Shown here piece by piece: positions 47,303 to 56,081 of a DNA stretch of 64,000 bases. Numbering within the stretch: position 1 is the first letter of the stretch; every line of letters begins with the position of its first letter. A model generated the notes under the pieces. It made no database searches. It was not told where the DNA came from and worked only from the letters and a program-made list of their open reading frames with translations. The DNA comes from Amycolatopsis iheyensis (GTDB lineage Bacteria > Actinomycetota > Actinomycetes > Mycobacteriales > Pseudonocardiaceae), in contig NZ_JAMXQV010000008.1 of NCBI RefSeq assembly GCF_024703995.1, forward strand, positions 248,001-312,000. The letters run 5' to 3'. Position numbers and translations under genes: made by a program.

Positions 47303-48604
47303 TCAGCCGATCCGGACCAGCCGGGAGCCGTGCGGCGGCACCGAAGTGGCCGTCCACGAGCCGCGGAACCGGCCGAGGTCCGTCCGCGTGACGAGGTCAC
47401 GCACCGGCCGCGCCCCGTGGAAGTCCACCGTGATGTCCGCGGGGGTCGAGCCCAGGTTGTACACGGCCGCGTACGTCCGGCCGTCCGCCGCGCGCTTCGT
47501 CCAGACCTGGTGGTCGCCACCGGTCACCCGCGTCGGGTACGTCCCCGACCGGTCGACCGCGATGACCTCGGGGTTCGTCAGGATCGACACCGCGGAGGCG
47601 TCCAGGAAGTAGATGTCTCCCCCGACGTACAGCGGCGAGGACGCCATCGACCAGAACGTCATCACGCTCTGCCGCTCGACGTCGGAGATGCCGTCCTGGA
47701 TGCCCGACCCCGTGTTGTTGCTGATCGGCATCGAGTCCAGGTCCGCCCGGTACTGCGGCCCGAACACGCCCAGCCACGAAGGCAGGTCCGCCCACCGCGC
47801 CTTGACCGAGCTGTCCCAGGTGGACACCGTTTCGCAGTAGCACTCGACGTCGGTGTCCACCCGCACGCCGTTCGCGTACGGCGCCAGCGACGGGCCGATG
47901 GACCGCGGCACCGGCCACGCACTCGCGGTCAGCCACATCGGCCGGCGCGAGTGGTCGATGGCCGAGGACCACGCCTTGATGTCGGCGACGTTGTCCGCGG
48001 TCGTCCCGTCGACCTTGACGAAGTCGACGCCCCAGGACGCGAAGCGCGCCACGATCGAGTCGTAGTACTTCTGCGCGCACGGGTTGGCGAAGTCGACCTT
48101 CCAGTTGCCGCCCCAGCCGTTGGACGGGGTCAGCGGCTGGTAGGCGATGTCCTGCGCGTGGCACGACGTCCCGAGGATGGGCGCGTTCTTGTCGTAGACC
48201 TCCTTCTCGAGCCCGGTCACGGCGTACAGGCCGAGCTTGAGCCCGAGCGAGTGCACGTACGAAGCGAGAGAAGGGATCCCGGACGGGAACCGCGACGGAT
48301 CGGGGTCGGGGATGCCGTTGGCGTCGGTGTGGAAGACCCAGGACTGCGAAGCGTTCCAGCCCGAGTCGATGTTGACGTAGGTGTAGCCGGCGGACTTGAG
48401 CTTCGAAGCCATGGCCGAAGCGGCGTCGCGGACGTGCGACTCGTTCAGCCACGAAGTGCCGTAACCCGCGCGGGTCGACGATTCGAGGCTCCAGCTGCTC
48501 CAGCCCATGAACGGCTTGACGAACGGCGTCCGCGCGTCGGCCGTCGACACCAGCAACGACGACAACCCGAGCACGGCGAGGAAAACGGAAAGGAGGCGCT
48601 TCAA
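47303..48604 (-). CDS. Secreted GH27 alpha-galactosidase
   Basis: The 433-aa protein has a signal peptide (LLSVFLAVLGLSSLLVSTAD) and a GH27 barrel: FMGWSSWSLESSTRAGYG, YTYVNIDSGWNAS, the nucleophile region GVDFVKVDGTTADNV and the acid/base region GVRVDTDVECYCE, then a C-terminal beta domain. It removes alpha-galactosyl groups outside the cell. The start is TTG at 48604 with a GAGGAG seven bases upstream. It is the last gene of a ROK-ABC transporter operon, suggesting the products are imported. Confidence 0.9.
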   Translation of the reverse strand: MKRLLSVFLAVLGLSSLLVSTADARTPFVKPFMGWSSWSLESSTRAGYGTSWLNESHVRDAASAMASKLKSAGYTYVNIDSGWNASQSWVFHTDANGIPDPDPSRFPSGIPSLASYVHSLGLKLGLYAVTGLEKEVYDKNAPILGTSCHAQDIAYQPLTPSNGWGGNWKVDFANPCAQKYYDSIVARFASWGVDFVKVDGTTADNVADIKAWSSAIDHSRRPMWLTASAWPVPRSIGPSLAPYANGVRVDTDVECYCETVSTWDSSVKARWADLPSWLGVFGPQYRADLDSMPISNNTGSGIQDGISDVERQSVMTFWSMASSPLYVGGDIYFLDASAVSILTNPEVIAVDRSGTYPTRVTGGDHQVWTKRAADGRTYAAVYNLGSTPADITVDFHGARPVRDLVTRTDLGRFRGSWTATSVPPHGSRLVRIG

Positions 48605-48631
48605 CGGGACACTCCTCGGTGAGGTGGGGAC

Positions 48632-49471
48632 CTACTCTTTGAGCCCGCTGGCCGCGATCCCGCGGACGATGAACCGCTGGGCGACCAGGAACATCGCGAC
48701 CAGCGGCGCGATGGTGACGAGAGCGCCGGCGAACAGCGCCGGCAGGTTGACCGACTGCGCGGTCAGGAACGTCGAAAGCGCGATCTGCGCGGTCCACGAC
48801 GACGGGTCCTGCCCGATCACCAGCGGCCACAGGAACGCGTTCCAGCTTTCGATGAACATCAACGCGCCGAGCGACGCGATCATGCTGCCCGAATTGGGCA
48901 GCACGAGACGCCGGTAGACGCCGAGGTAGCCGAGCCCGTCGAGCCGGCCCGCCTCTTCGATCTCGGCGGGGAACCGCAGGTAGAAGTTGCGGAAGAGGAT
49001 CACGGTGAACGCGCTGAACAGGTTCGGCGCGATGATCCCCCACTCGGTGTTGACCCCGCCCATCGAACCCACGACGACGAACGTCGGCACGAACGTCACC
49101 GACTGCGGGATCATCAGCGTGACCAGCACGTACGTGAACACCGCACGCCGCCCGGGCACGTTGATCCGGGCCAGCGCGTAGCCGGCCATCGAGCCGAAGA
49201 GCGTGCCGACCGGTGCCGTGACGATCGCGACCAGGAACGAGTTCCACAGCGAGTGCGCCATCGGCACCGACGCGTCGGCGAACAGGTCGCCGAAGTTCAC
49301 CCACGAGAGTGGATCCGGCAGCCACGACCAGTCCGGCGAGCTGACCTGCTGCCGCGTCATCAGCGCGTTGCGCACCATGATGTAGAACGGCAGCAGGAAG
49401 ATCAGCGAGAGCACCGTGGCCAGGACGTACTTCGGCGCCTTCCGAACGCGAGGAGCGGCGAGGACGGCCAT
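48632..49471 (-). CDS. Carbohydrate ABC transporter permease (MalG type)
   Basis: The 279-aa protein has six hydrophobic helices and the permease EAA loop EEAGRLDGLGYLGVYRRLVL with the following P. These place it with the CUT1 MalG-type subunits. It works with the MalF-type partner directly upstream, and their stop and start overlap in a TGATG. Import of alpha-galactosides is inferred from the neighbouring alpha-galactosidases. Confidence 0.93.
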   Translation of the reverse strand: MAVLAAPRVRKAPKYVLATVLSLIFLLPFYIMVRNALMTRQQVSSPDWSWLPDPLSWVNFGDLFADASVPMAHSLWNSFLVAIVTAPVGTLFGSMAGYALARINVPGRRAVFTYVLVTLMIPQSVTFVPTFVVVGSMGGVNTEWGIIAPNLFSAFTVILFRNFYLRFPAEIEEAGRLDGLGYLGVYRRLVLPNSGSMIASLGALMFIESWNAFLWPLVIGQDPSSWTAQIALSTFLTAQSVNLPALFAGALVTIAPLVAMFLVAQRFIVRGIAASGLKE

Positions 49472-50427
49472 CAGTCCTTCTTCCCGAAGCCGACGAACCG
49501 GCCCTGCAGCAGGGTGATCACGACGATGAGCACGGTGAGCAGGAACGCGCCCGCCGAGCCGACGCCGTAGTTCTGGTCGCCGAGCGCGGAGTCGTACAGG
49601 TACACCAGCGGCGGCTTCACCGGCGCGGTCGCCGTGCCGGAAAGCCCGGTGCCGAACAGGTTGTAGAACTCGTCGAACGCCTGGAACGCGGCGATCAGGA
49701 TGAGCAGCAGCACCGCCACCGACGTGTTCCGCAGCTGCGGCAGGGTGATGTAGCGGAAGGCCTGCCACTTGGTCGTGCCGTCCAGCTCGCCGGCTTCGTA
49801 CAACGTCGGCGAGATCGCCTGCAGCCCGGCCAGGAACAGGATCATGTACAGCCCGACCTGCAGCCACAGCCGCAGCGTCACCACCGCGACCCAGTACACC
49901 GGCGGGCTCGTCTCCGACAGCCACGGCACCGGGTCGGCGCCGAACAGGCCGCCGAGGACGTTCGCGACGCCGGAGGGCAGGCCGTTGAACAACGCCATCT
50001 TCCACACCAGCGCCGCGACGACGTACGAGACCGCCGCCGGGATGAGGAACACCGTCCGGAAGAACGCCTTGCCCCGCTTGATGCTGTTGATCAGCACCGC
50101 GAGCCCCAGCGACGCGACGAACGTGATCGGCACGATGAACACCGTGAAGACCGCGATCGTCGACAGCGACGTCAGGAAGGCGTCGTCGCCGAGCAGGAAC
50201 GCGTAGTTGTCGAAGCCGATCCAGTGCCCGATGGTGATCGTGCCGCGGGCGTCGTTGAAGCTGAGCAGGAAGCTCCACGCGATCGCGACGTACTTGAACA
50301 GCCCCAGCCCGATCACCACCGGCCCGGTCAGCACCACGAACGCGCCGATCGCCCGCCAATCGCGACGCCGGCGACGCTTCTTCGCAGCCGCCGCCCGAAC
50401 CGGCGGAGCCTCCATCAAGGCCGTCAT
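49471..50427 (-). CDS. Carbohydrate ABC transporter permease (MalF type)
   Basis: The 318-aa protein has an N-terminal basic cytoplasmic segment (KKRRRRRDWRAIG), six hydrophobic helices and the EAA motif YEAGELDGTTKWQAFRYITL followed by P. It is the MalF-type half of a CUT1 importer. Its start overlaps the stop of the binding-protein gene (ATGA). No ATPase gene is linked. In actinobacteria a shared MsiK-type ATPase usually energises such systems. Confidence 0.93.
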   Translation of the reverse strand: MTALMEAPPVRAAAAKKRRRRRDWRAIGAFVVLTGPVVIGLGLFKYVAIAWSFLLSFNDARGTITIGHWIGFDNYAFLLGDDAFLTSLSTIAVFTVFIVPITFVASLGLAVLINSIKRGKAFFRTVFLIPAAVSYVVAALVWKMALFNGLPSGVANVLGGLFGADPVPWLSETSPPVYWVAVVTLRLWLQVGLYMILFLAGLQAISPTLYEAGELDGTTKWQAFRYITLPQLRNTSVAVLLLILIAAFQAFDEFYNLFGTGLSGTATAPVKPPLVYLYDSALGDQNYGVGSAGAFLLTVLIVVITLLQGRFVGFGKKD

Positions 50428-51701
50428 GCCAGCTGCTTGTCGACTTCAGCCTGCGCCTTCTTCGCCGCGTCGCCCAGCTCGGCGGCCGGGTCGGCCTGCC
50501 CGTTCGCGATCTTCGTCGCGGCCTGCAGGAACAGCGTCGCCGACGCCTTGTTCCACAGCCCCGAGTACGACTTGCCGTTCTGCTGGGAGATCGTCACGGC
50601 GTCCTTGGCCGGGCCGCTGGAGAACTCGGTGGTCTGCGCGGCGACCGGCTTGCGGGCCGGGATGTGGAAGCCGTACTTGACGCACCAGTCCTTCTGGAGG
50701 TCGGCGTTCTTGACCCACAGCCAGTCGATGAACTTCTTGACGGCGTCCAGGTTCTGGCTCTTGGCGTTGGCCAGCTGGTACCAGCCGCCGACGCGGGCGA
50801 CCTGCTTGCCGGCGTCGCCGAACTTCGGCCACGCGACGACGCCGAAGTCGTCACCGAGGGCCTTCTTGATGTCCGGCAACGACCACAGGCCGCCCCACTG
50901 CATCGCGGTGGCGCCGTTGGCGAACGCGCCCGGGTCGGACCAGTCGGTCGGGTAGCCCTGGAGCAGGCCGCCGGTGTCGTGCAGCTGCTTGAGCCCGCCG
51001 ATCGCGGCGATCGCCTCGGGCGAGGCGAACGCGACCTTCTTGCCGCTCGAGTCGAAGAAGTCGCCGTTGGACGACCAGAGCAGGAGCGTCGCCGCCTCGC
51101 CGACGCCGTCGGTGCCGACGTAGAGGCCCTTCTGCTTGCCCGTGTTGAGCTTCCGGGTCGCTTCGAGCAGCTCGGCGAACGTCTGCGGCGGCTGGACGCC
51201 CGCGGCCTGCAACGCGCTCTTGCGGTAGTACAGCATCATGACGTCGTCGATCATCTTGACGCCGTAGATCTTGCCGTCGACGGTCACGGTGTCCAAGGCA
51301 GCGGCGATGAAGTCGCCCTTGACCGGGTCCACGATGTCGTCGAGCGGCGCGAGCAGGCCGTTCTTGACGTTCTGGTACCGGAAGTCGCCCAGCTCGAACA
51401 GGTCGGGCGCCTGCGCGGTGAGCATCGCCGAGTTGAGCTTGGTCTCGTAGTCGCCGGCGATCCAGCTGACGTTGATCGCGATGTCCGGGTTGGCCTTGGT
51501 GAACTCCTGCGCGTAGCGCTGGACCGCTTGCTGCGTCCCGGATTCGCCATACGCGTGGTACCACTGCTGCAGCGTGACCTTCGCACCCGCCGCGGCGCCC
51601 GCGTTCTTGTTCAACGGGTCCGAAGTGCAGCCCGCGAGAGCTGCTCCCCCGGCGAAGAGGACGGACCCGACCAGGAAGCTTCTACGGTTCATGGGGCTCA
51701 C
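50424..51701 (-). CDS. CUT1 sugar-binding lipoprotein
   Basis: The 425-aa extracellular binding protein begins MSPMNRRSFLVGSVLFAGGA, with a twin-arginine-like RRSFL and a lipobox LAGC (cysteine about residue 25). It is followed by a bacterial solute-binding fold (GESGTQQAVQRYAQEFTKAN, MIDDVMMLYYRKSALQAAGV). It is likely exported by Tat or Sec, lipidated and held outside the membrane. GTG at 51701 follows AAGGAG, and an ATG three codons later is possible. It lies 10 bp after the ROK gene. Confidence 0.93.
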   Translation of the reverse strand: MSPMNRRSFLVGSVLFAGGAALAGCTSDPLNKNAGAAAGAKVTLQQWYHAYGESGTQQAVQRYAQEFTKANPDIAINVSWIAGDYETKLNSAMLTAQAPDLFELGDFRYQNVKNGLLAPLDDIVDPVKGDFIAAALDTVTVDGKIYGVKMIDDVMMLYYRKSALQAAGVQPPQTFAELLEATRKLNTGKQKGLYVGTDGVGEAATLLLWSSNGDFFDSSGKKVAFASPEAIAAIGGLKQLHDTGGLLQGYPTDWSDPGAFANGATAMQWGGLWSLPDIKKALGDDFGVVAWPKFGDAGKQVARVGGWYQLANAKSQNLDAVKKFIDWLWVKNADLQKDWCVKYGFHIPARKPVAAQTTEFSSGPAKDAVTISQQNGKSYSGLWNKASATLFLQAATKIANGQADPAAELGDAAKKAQAEVDKQLA

Positions 51702-51711
51702 AGGGGACTCC

Positions 51712-52902
51712 TTAGACGCTCTCGGCGACGAAAAGACTTTGGATGGCGACGGCGGCCGCGCCCCGCGCCCACTCCTCGAACGGCAGCGGCCGGATCACCA
51801 GGCCGCAGCGGGCGGCGCTGCCGAACGCCTGGACCGCGAAGGTCCGGCGGATCTGGTCCTCGAACAGGTCGTAGGTGGCGACGCCTTCACCCGAGACGAC
51901 GACCCGCTCGGGGCCGAACAGGTTGACCAGCGCGGCCAGGCCGAGCCCGATCGCGTGCCCGGCTCCCGCGAACACCGCGCGCAGCGGCTCGTCACCGCCG
52001 CGGGCGCGGACAACGGCGTCTTCCATGCTCAGCGCGGGTTCTCCGGAAACCGCGCGGGCCCGGGTCAAGATCGCTTCGGTGGACGCGATCGCCTCGACGC
52101 AGCCCTGGCCGCCGCAGTGGCAGGACGGGCCGTCGTCGGCGACCGGGACGTGCCCGATCTCGCCCGCGACGCCATGCGCGCCGCGGACCAGGTCGCCGTT
52201 GACGACGAGCGCGCTGCCGATGCCCGTTCCCACCGTGACCAGCGCGAACGACGACGCGCCGACGCCTTCGCCGAACCACTGCTCGGCGACGGCGAGGGCC
52301 TTGACGTCGTTCTCCAGCGTCGCCGTGAGCCCGGTGGCGTCTTCCAGCAGCGAAGCCAGGGGGACGTCCCGCCAGCCGAGGAACGGCGAGTACCGGACGA
52401 CGCCGGACGCGCGGTCGACGTCCCCGGACACCGCGACACCCAGGCAGTAGGCGCGCTCGCGGAGGTTGCTGGTGCCGTCCGGGGTCGGCCCGGCCAGCAG
52501 CTCACCGACCAGGTCGGCCAGCGCGCGGACGACGTGGTCGACGTCGTGGCTCTTCAGCGCGTGGTGGGCGCTGGCCCGGACGTCGGCACGCAGGTCGGTG
52601 ACGACGCCGATGAGGTCGTCGCCGGTGATCTTCACGCCGACGAAGTACTCGCGGTCCGGGCGGATCGCGAGGGGGTTGGCGGGCCGGCCGGCCCCCGGTG
52701 TGGTGCGGCCTTCGGAGGCGAGCTCTTCGAGGTAGCCGGCTTCGATGAACGGCCGGGCCGCCTTGGTGACCGCGGCCGACGACAGCCCGGTGCGCCGGGC
52801 GACGTCGACGCGGGAGACCGGCCCTTCGGTCAGGACCGTGGTGAACACGGTCGCTGCCGCGGGACTGGTGATCGGCGCCCTTGCCGGTGCACTGCGAGGC
52901 AT
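51712..52902 (-). CDS. ROK-family transcriptional repressor
   Basis: The 396-aa protein has an N-terminal winged helix (GPVSRVDVARRTGLSSAAVT) and a C-terminal ROK sugar-kinase-like domain. The domain holds the ATP-site-like VTVGTGIGSALVVNG, GEIGHVPV and the zinc cluster CHCGGQGC. Such proteins (NagC/XylR type) are repressors relieved by sugar binding. It heads the operon ROK-binding protein-permeases-GH27 and is divergent from the GH36 gene. The AT-rich gap is the likely operator. Confidence 0.93.
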   Translation of the reverse strand: MPRSAPARAPITSPAAATVFTTVLTEGPVSRVDVARRTGLSSAAVTKAARPFIEAGYLEELASEGRTTPGAGRPANPLAIRPDREYFVGVKITGDDLIGVVTDLRADVRASAHHALKSHDVDHVVRALADLVGELLAGPTPDGTSNLRERAYCLGVAVSGDVDRASGVVRYSPFLGWRDVPLASLLEDATGLTATLENDVKALAVAEQWFGEGVGASSFALVTVGTGIGSALVVNGDLVRGAHGVAGEIGHVPVADDGPSCHCGGQGCVEAIASTEAILTRARAVSGEPALSMEDAVVRARGGDEPLRAVFAGAGHAIGLGLAALVNLFGPERVVVSGEGVATYDLFEDQIRRTFAVQAFGSAARCGLVIRPLPFEEWARGAAAVAIQSLFVAESV

Positions 52903-52920
52903 GGCCGGAAGGGTAGGCAG

Positions 52921-52952
52921 GATTAATTAACTTCGTCAAGAATTTATTTTTT
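52921..52952. promoter_or_regulatory. AT-rich operator/promoter island between ROK and GH36 genes
   Basis: The 32 bp at 52921-52952 (GATTAATTAACTTCGTCAAG, then a T-rich run) are strikingly AT-rich in a GC-rich region. They include the palindrome TTAATTAA and a partial dyad CTT-CGTC-AAG. They lie between the divergent start codons, and ROK repressors typically bind AT-rich dyads. Confidence 0.55.
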
Positions 52953-52978
52953 CGCTGGTCATGCCTACGCTCGGGATC

Positions 52979-55057
52979 ATGTCGCTCGTCGAACACGACC
53001 CCGCGCACCGGCTGTGGCTGCTGCGCACCCCCGAGAGCACCTACGCCTTCCGGCTCGACGCCGACGACCGCCCGCGGCACGTCCACTGGGGCCCGCCGCT
53101 GACCCTGGCCCAGGCCACGCAGGTCGCCGCGCGCCGCAACCCGGCCGACAGCAGCTTCGACGAGCCGGGCGACGAACGGCAGGAACTCCCCGTCGAGGGC
53201 GGCGCGTTCTTCGGCGTCGCGGCGCTGGCCGTGCGGTACGAGGACGGGACGTCGGCGCTCGAGTGGCGCTACACCGGGCACACCGCCACCGAGGACTCCC
53301 TGGTCGTCCGGCTCGCCGACCGGCACTACCCCTTGGAACTTTCGCTGCACTACCGCGTCCGCGGCGACGTCGTCGAGCGCTGGACGTCCCTGCGCGCGGA
53401 CGAGCCGGTTGCCTTGCTGCGCACCGATTCCGCCTCCTGGACGCTCCCCCGGCGCGACGGCGCCCGGCTGACCCGGACCGCCGGCGCGTGGAGTGCCGAG
53501 TACGGCGTGCGGCGCGAAACCTTGCCGGTCGGCGAAACCACGCTCACCAGCCGCCGCGGCGTGTCGAGTCACCAGGTCGACCCGTGGGTGATGCTCGACG
53601 CGGGTGACGCGACCGAGACGGCGGGCGAGGTCTGGAGCACCGCGCTCGCGTGGAGCGGGAGCTGGCGGATCACCGTCGAACGCACGCACACCGGGCGCGT
53701 CACGTGGAGCGGCGGGTTCGGCCACGAGAACGTCACCTGGACGCTGCGGCCGGGCGAAACCTGGGAGACGCCGGTGTTCGCCGGGCTCTACGCGGCCGAC
53801 GGCTTCGGCGGCACGAGCCGCCGCTGGCACGCCTACGTCCGCGAGTTCGTCCAGCCGCACCCCGGGGAGCTGCGGCCGATCGTCTACAACTCCTGGGAGG
53901 CGACCGGCTGGGACGTCGACGAGCGGACCGAGACCGCGCTCGCCGACGCGGCCGCTCGCCTGGGAGCCGAGCTGTTCGTGATGGACGACGGCTGGTTCGG
54001 CGAGCGCACCGGGGACACCGCCGGGCTCGGCGACTGGACCGCCAACGAGCAGCGCTTCCCGAACGGGCTTCGGCCGCTCGTCGACGCCGTCCACGCGCAC
54101 GGGATGAAGTTCGGGTTGTGGGTCGAGCCCGAGATGGTCAACCCGGACAGCGACCTCTACCGCGCGCACCCGGACTGGGTGCTGCACATGGCCAACCGCT
54201 CGCGGACCACGTTGCGGAACCAGCTCGTGCTCAACTTCGCGCGCCCGGAAGTCGCGGACTGGGCCCACAAGTGGCTCGACCGTCTGGTCGGCGAGCACGG
54301 CGTCGACTACCTCAAGTGGGACATGAACCGCGCCTTCACCGAAGCCGGCTGGCCGGGCGAGGACGCCGGCCGCGTGTGGGTGGACCACGTCCGCGCGGTG
54401 CACGCGATCCTCGACCGGCTGCGCGCCGACCACCCGGACCTGCGGATCCAGGGCTGCGCGGGTGGGGGCGGGCGGACCGACCTCGGGATCCTCGCGCGCA
54501 CCGACGAGATCTGGGCGTCCGACAACACCGACGCCGCCGACCGGATCACCATCCAGCACGGCTACGGGCAGATTTACCCCGCGGGCACGATGTCGGCCTG
54601 GGTCACCGACAGCCCGAACCCGACCACCGGCCGCGAAGCGCCGCTGAGCTTCCGGTTCCACGTGGCGATGGCGGGCGTGCTCGGCCTGGGCGGCGACCTG
54701 CCCCGGTGGTCCACGCGGGAACTCGACGAGGCCGCGTCGCTCGTCGCGCTGTACAAGGAGATCCGGCCCGTGGTGCAACACGGCGAGCTGTACCGGCTGG
54801 CCGATCCGGCGACGTCGGCGCTGACCGCGGTGCAGTACGTGCTGGACCGCGAAGTGGTGGTCATCCTCTGGCGCCGTCCGACGGAGTTCGCGCGGCCCTT
54901 CACGCCGCCGCGGCTCGCCGGGCTCGATCCGGCCGGGCGGTACCAGGACCGGGACGGAGTGGTGCACGACGGCGCGGTGCTGCTGAGCCACGGCCTGGGC
55001 GTCGAGCTGCCGGGAAGCGGTTACGCGAGCGCGGTGGTGCGGCTGACCAGGGTCTGA
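52979..55057 (+). CDS. GH36-family alpha-galactosidase (cytoplasmic)
   Basis: The 692-aa enzyme has the GH36 layout: an N-terminal beta-sandwich, a TIM barrel with NSWEATGWDVDE, MDDGWFGERTGDTAGLGDW and WVEPEMVNPDSDLY, and a C-terminal beta domain. The nucleophile is Asp448 in YLKWDMNR and the acid/base Asp515 in WASDNTDA, after CAGGGGRTDLG. There is no signal peptide, so it acts inside on imported galactosides. ATG at 52979 or 52961 could be used. It is divergent from the ROK operon. Confidence 0.95.
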   Translation: MSLVEHDPAHRLWLLRTPESTYAFRLDADDRPRHVHWGPPLTLAQATQVAARRNPADSSFDEPGDERQELPVEGGAFFGVAALAVRYEDGTSALEWRYTGHTATEDSLVVRLADRHYPLELSLHYRVRGDVVERWTSLRADEPVALLRTDSASWTLPRRDGARLTRTAGAWSAEYGVRRETLPVGETTLTSRRGVSSHQVDPWVMLDAGDATETAGEVWSTALAWSGSWRITVERTHTGRVTWSGGFGHENVTWTLRPGETWETPVFAGLYAADGFGGTSRRWHAYVREFVQPHPGELRPIVYNSWEATGWDVDERTETALADAAARLGAELFVMDDGWFGERTGDTAGLGDWTANEQRFPNGLRPLVDAVHAHGMKFGLWVEPEMVNPDSDLYRAHPDWVLHMANRSRTTLRNQLVLNFARPEVADWAHKWLDRLVGEHGVDYLKWDMNRAFTEAGWPGEDAGRVWVDHVRAVHAILDRLRADHPDLRIQGCAGGGGRTDLGILARTDEIWASDNTDAADRITIQHGYGQIYPAGTMSAWVTDSPNPTTGREAPLSFRFHVAMAGVLGLGGDLPRWSTRELDEAASLVALYKEIRPVVQHGELYRLADPATSALTAVQYVLDREVVVILWRRPTEFARPFTPPRLAGLDPAGRYQDRDGVVHDGAVLLSHGLGVELPGSGYASAVVRLTRV

Positions 55058-55100
55058 TTACCCACGCCGATCGACGTGACCGGGGCGGGTGAGGTGGATT

Positions 55101-55135
55101 GACTTTTCACCGGACTTGAGCCGAATGTGAAAGTC
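55101..55135. other. Imperfect hairpin between the GH36 and SGNH genes
   Basis: GACTTTTCAC at 55101-55110 and GTGAAAGTC at 55127-55135 pair with one bulged base. It could be a GH36 terminator or an operator of the secreted hydrolase. No run of T follows. Confidence 0.35.
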
Positions 55136-55163
55136 CTTCACCACGCTCGCCAACGGAGGCAGC

Positions 55164-56051
55164 ATGCGCCAGCGCCTGTCCGCTCTGCTCGTCGCGCCCG
55201 CACTCGCCATGCTCGCCCTCGCCGCCCCGGCGTCGGCGAGCACGGCCTACCACGAGTACGTCGCGCTCGGAGACTCCTGGACCGCCGACGTCTTCGTCAC
55301 CTTCCCGCCCACGACCGAGCACACGCCGCTCGACTGCGCACAGTCCACTTCGGACTACCCGCACGAGGTGGCCGGCGCGCTCGGCGTCGAAACCTTCCGC
55401 GACGCCAGCTGCGGCGGCGCCACGACCACGGACTTCACCCAGCCGCAGAAGCTGCCGCTGGGCGGGACGAACGCACCGCAGTTCGACCGGCTCACGCCGT
55501 CGACGGACCTGGTGACCGTCGGCATCGGCGGCAACGACATCGGGCTCGCGTCGGCCGTGACGAAGTGCCTCAACCTGCTGCCGATCAGCACCTGCAAGGC
55601 GAAGTTCACCGCGGGCGGGATCGACCAGCTGGAGAACGCGATCACAGCGACCGAGCCGAAGATCGCCACGTCGCTCCAAGCGATCCAGGAGCGGTCACCG
55701 AACGCGCGGATCCTGCTGGTGAACTACCTCGCGGGGCTGCCCGCGAGTGGCAAGGGGTGCTGGCCGGTGATCCCGGTCGCGGACGGCGACATTGCTTACC
55801 TGCAGGAGAAGTTCCGCCACATGAACGCGATGCTCGCCCGGGTCGCCGCGGCGAACGACGTCGAGCTGGTCGACACCTACACGCCGACCGTCGGGCACGA
55901 CGCGTGCCAGGCGCCCACCGTGCGGTACGTCGAGGGCCTGATCCCGGTCTCGGTGAGCAACCCGCTGCTGCTCGCGTTCCCCTTCCACCCCAACGGCGCG
56001 GGCGCGGCGGCGCAGTCGGAGATCGTCCTGGACGCGGTTCAGCGGGGCTGA
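55164..56051 (+). CDS. Secreted SGNH/GDSL hydrolase
   Basis: The 295-aa protein has a signal peptide (LLVAPALAMLALAAPASAST) and the SGNH blocks: GDSW with Ser38, CGGATTTDF, VGIGGNDIGL, and the histidine in FPFHPNGAGAAAQ. The usual aspartate three residues before that histidine is not seen, as in some streptomycete lipases that rely on a main-chain carbonyl. It probably acts as an extracellular esterase or lipase. A GGAGG precedes the ATG, and conserved cysteines could form disulphides. Confidence 0.9.
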   Translation: MRQRLSALLVAPALAMLALAAPASASTAYHEYVALGDSWTADVFVTFPPTTEHTPLDCAQSTSDYPHEVAGALGVETFRDASCGGATTTDFTQPQKLPLGGTNAPQFDRLTPSTDLVTVGIGGNDIGLASAVTKCLNLLPISTCKAKFTAGGIDQLENAITATEPKIATSLQAIQERSPNARILLVNYLAGLPASGKGCWPVIPVADGDIAYLQEKFRHMNAMLARVAAANDVELVDTYTPTVGHDACQAPTVRYVEGLIPVSVSNPLLLAFPFHPNGAGAAAQSEIVLDAVQRG

Positions 56052-56081
56052 ACTGTCGGTGCCGTGAACTAGTCTGTCGGG

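Noticed and set aside
52502..54991. 829-codon minus-strand open frame across GH36
   Set aside because: A shadow of the GH36 reading frame. The GH36 catalytic motifs on the plus strand are decisive.
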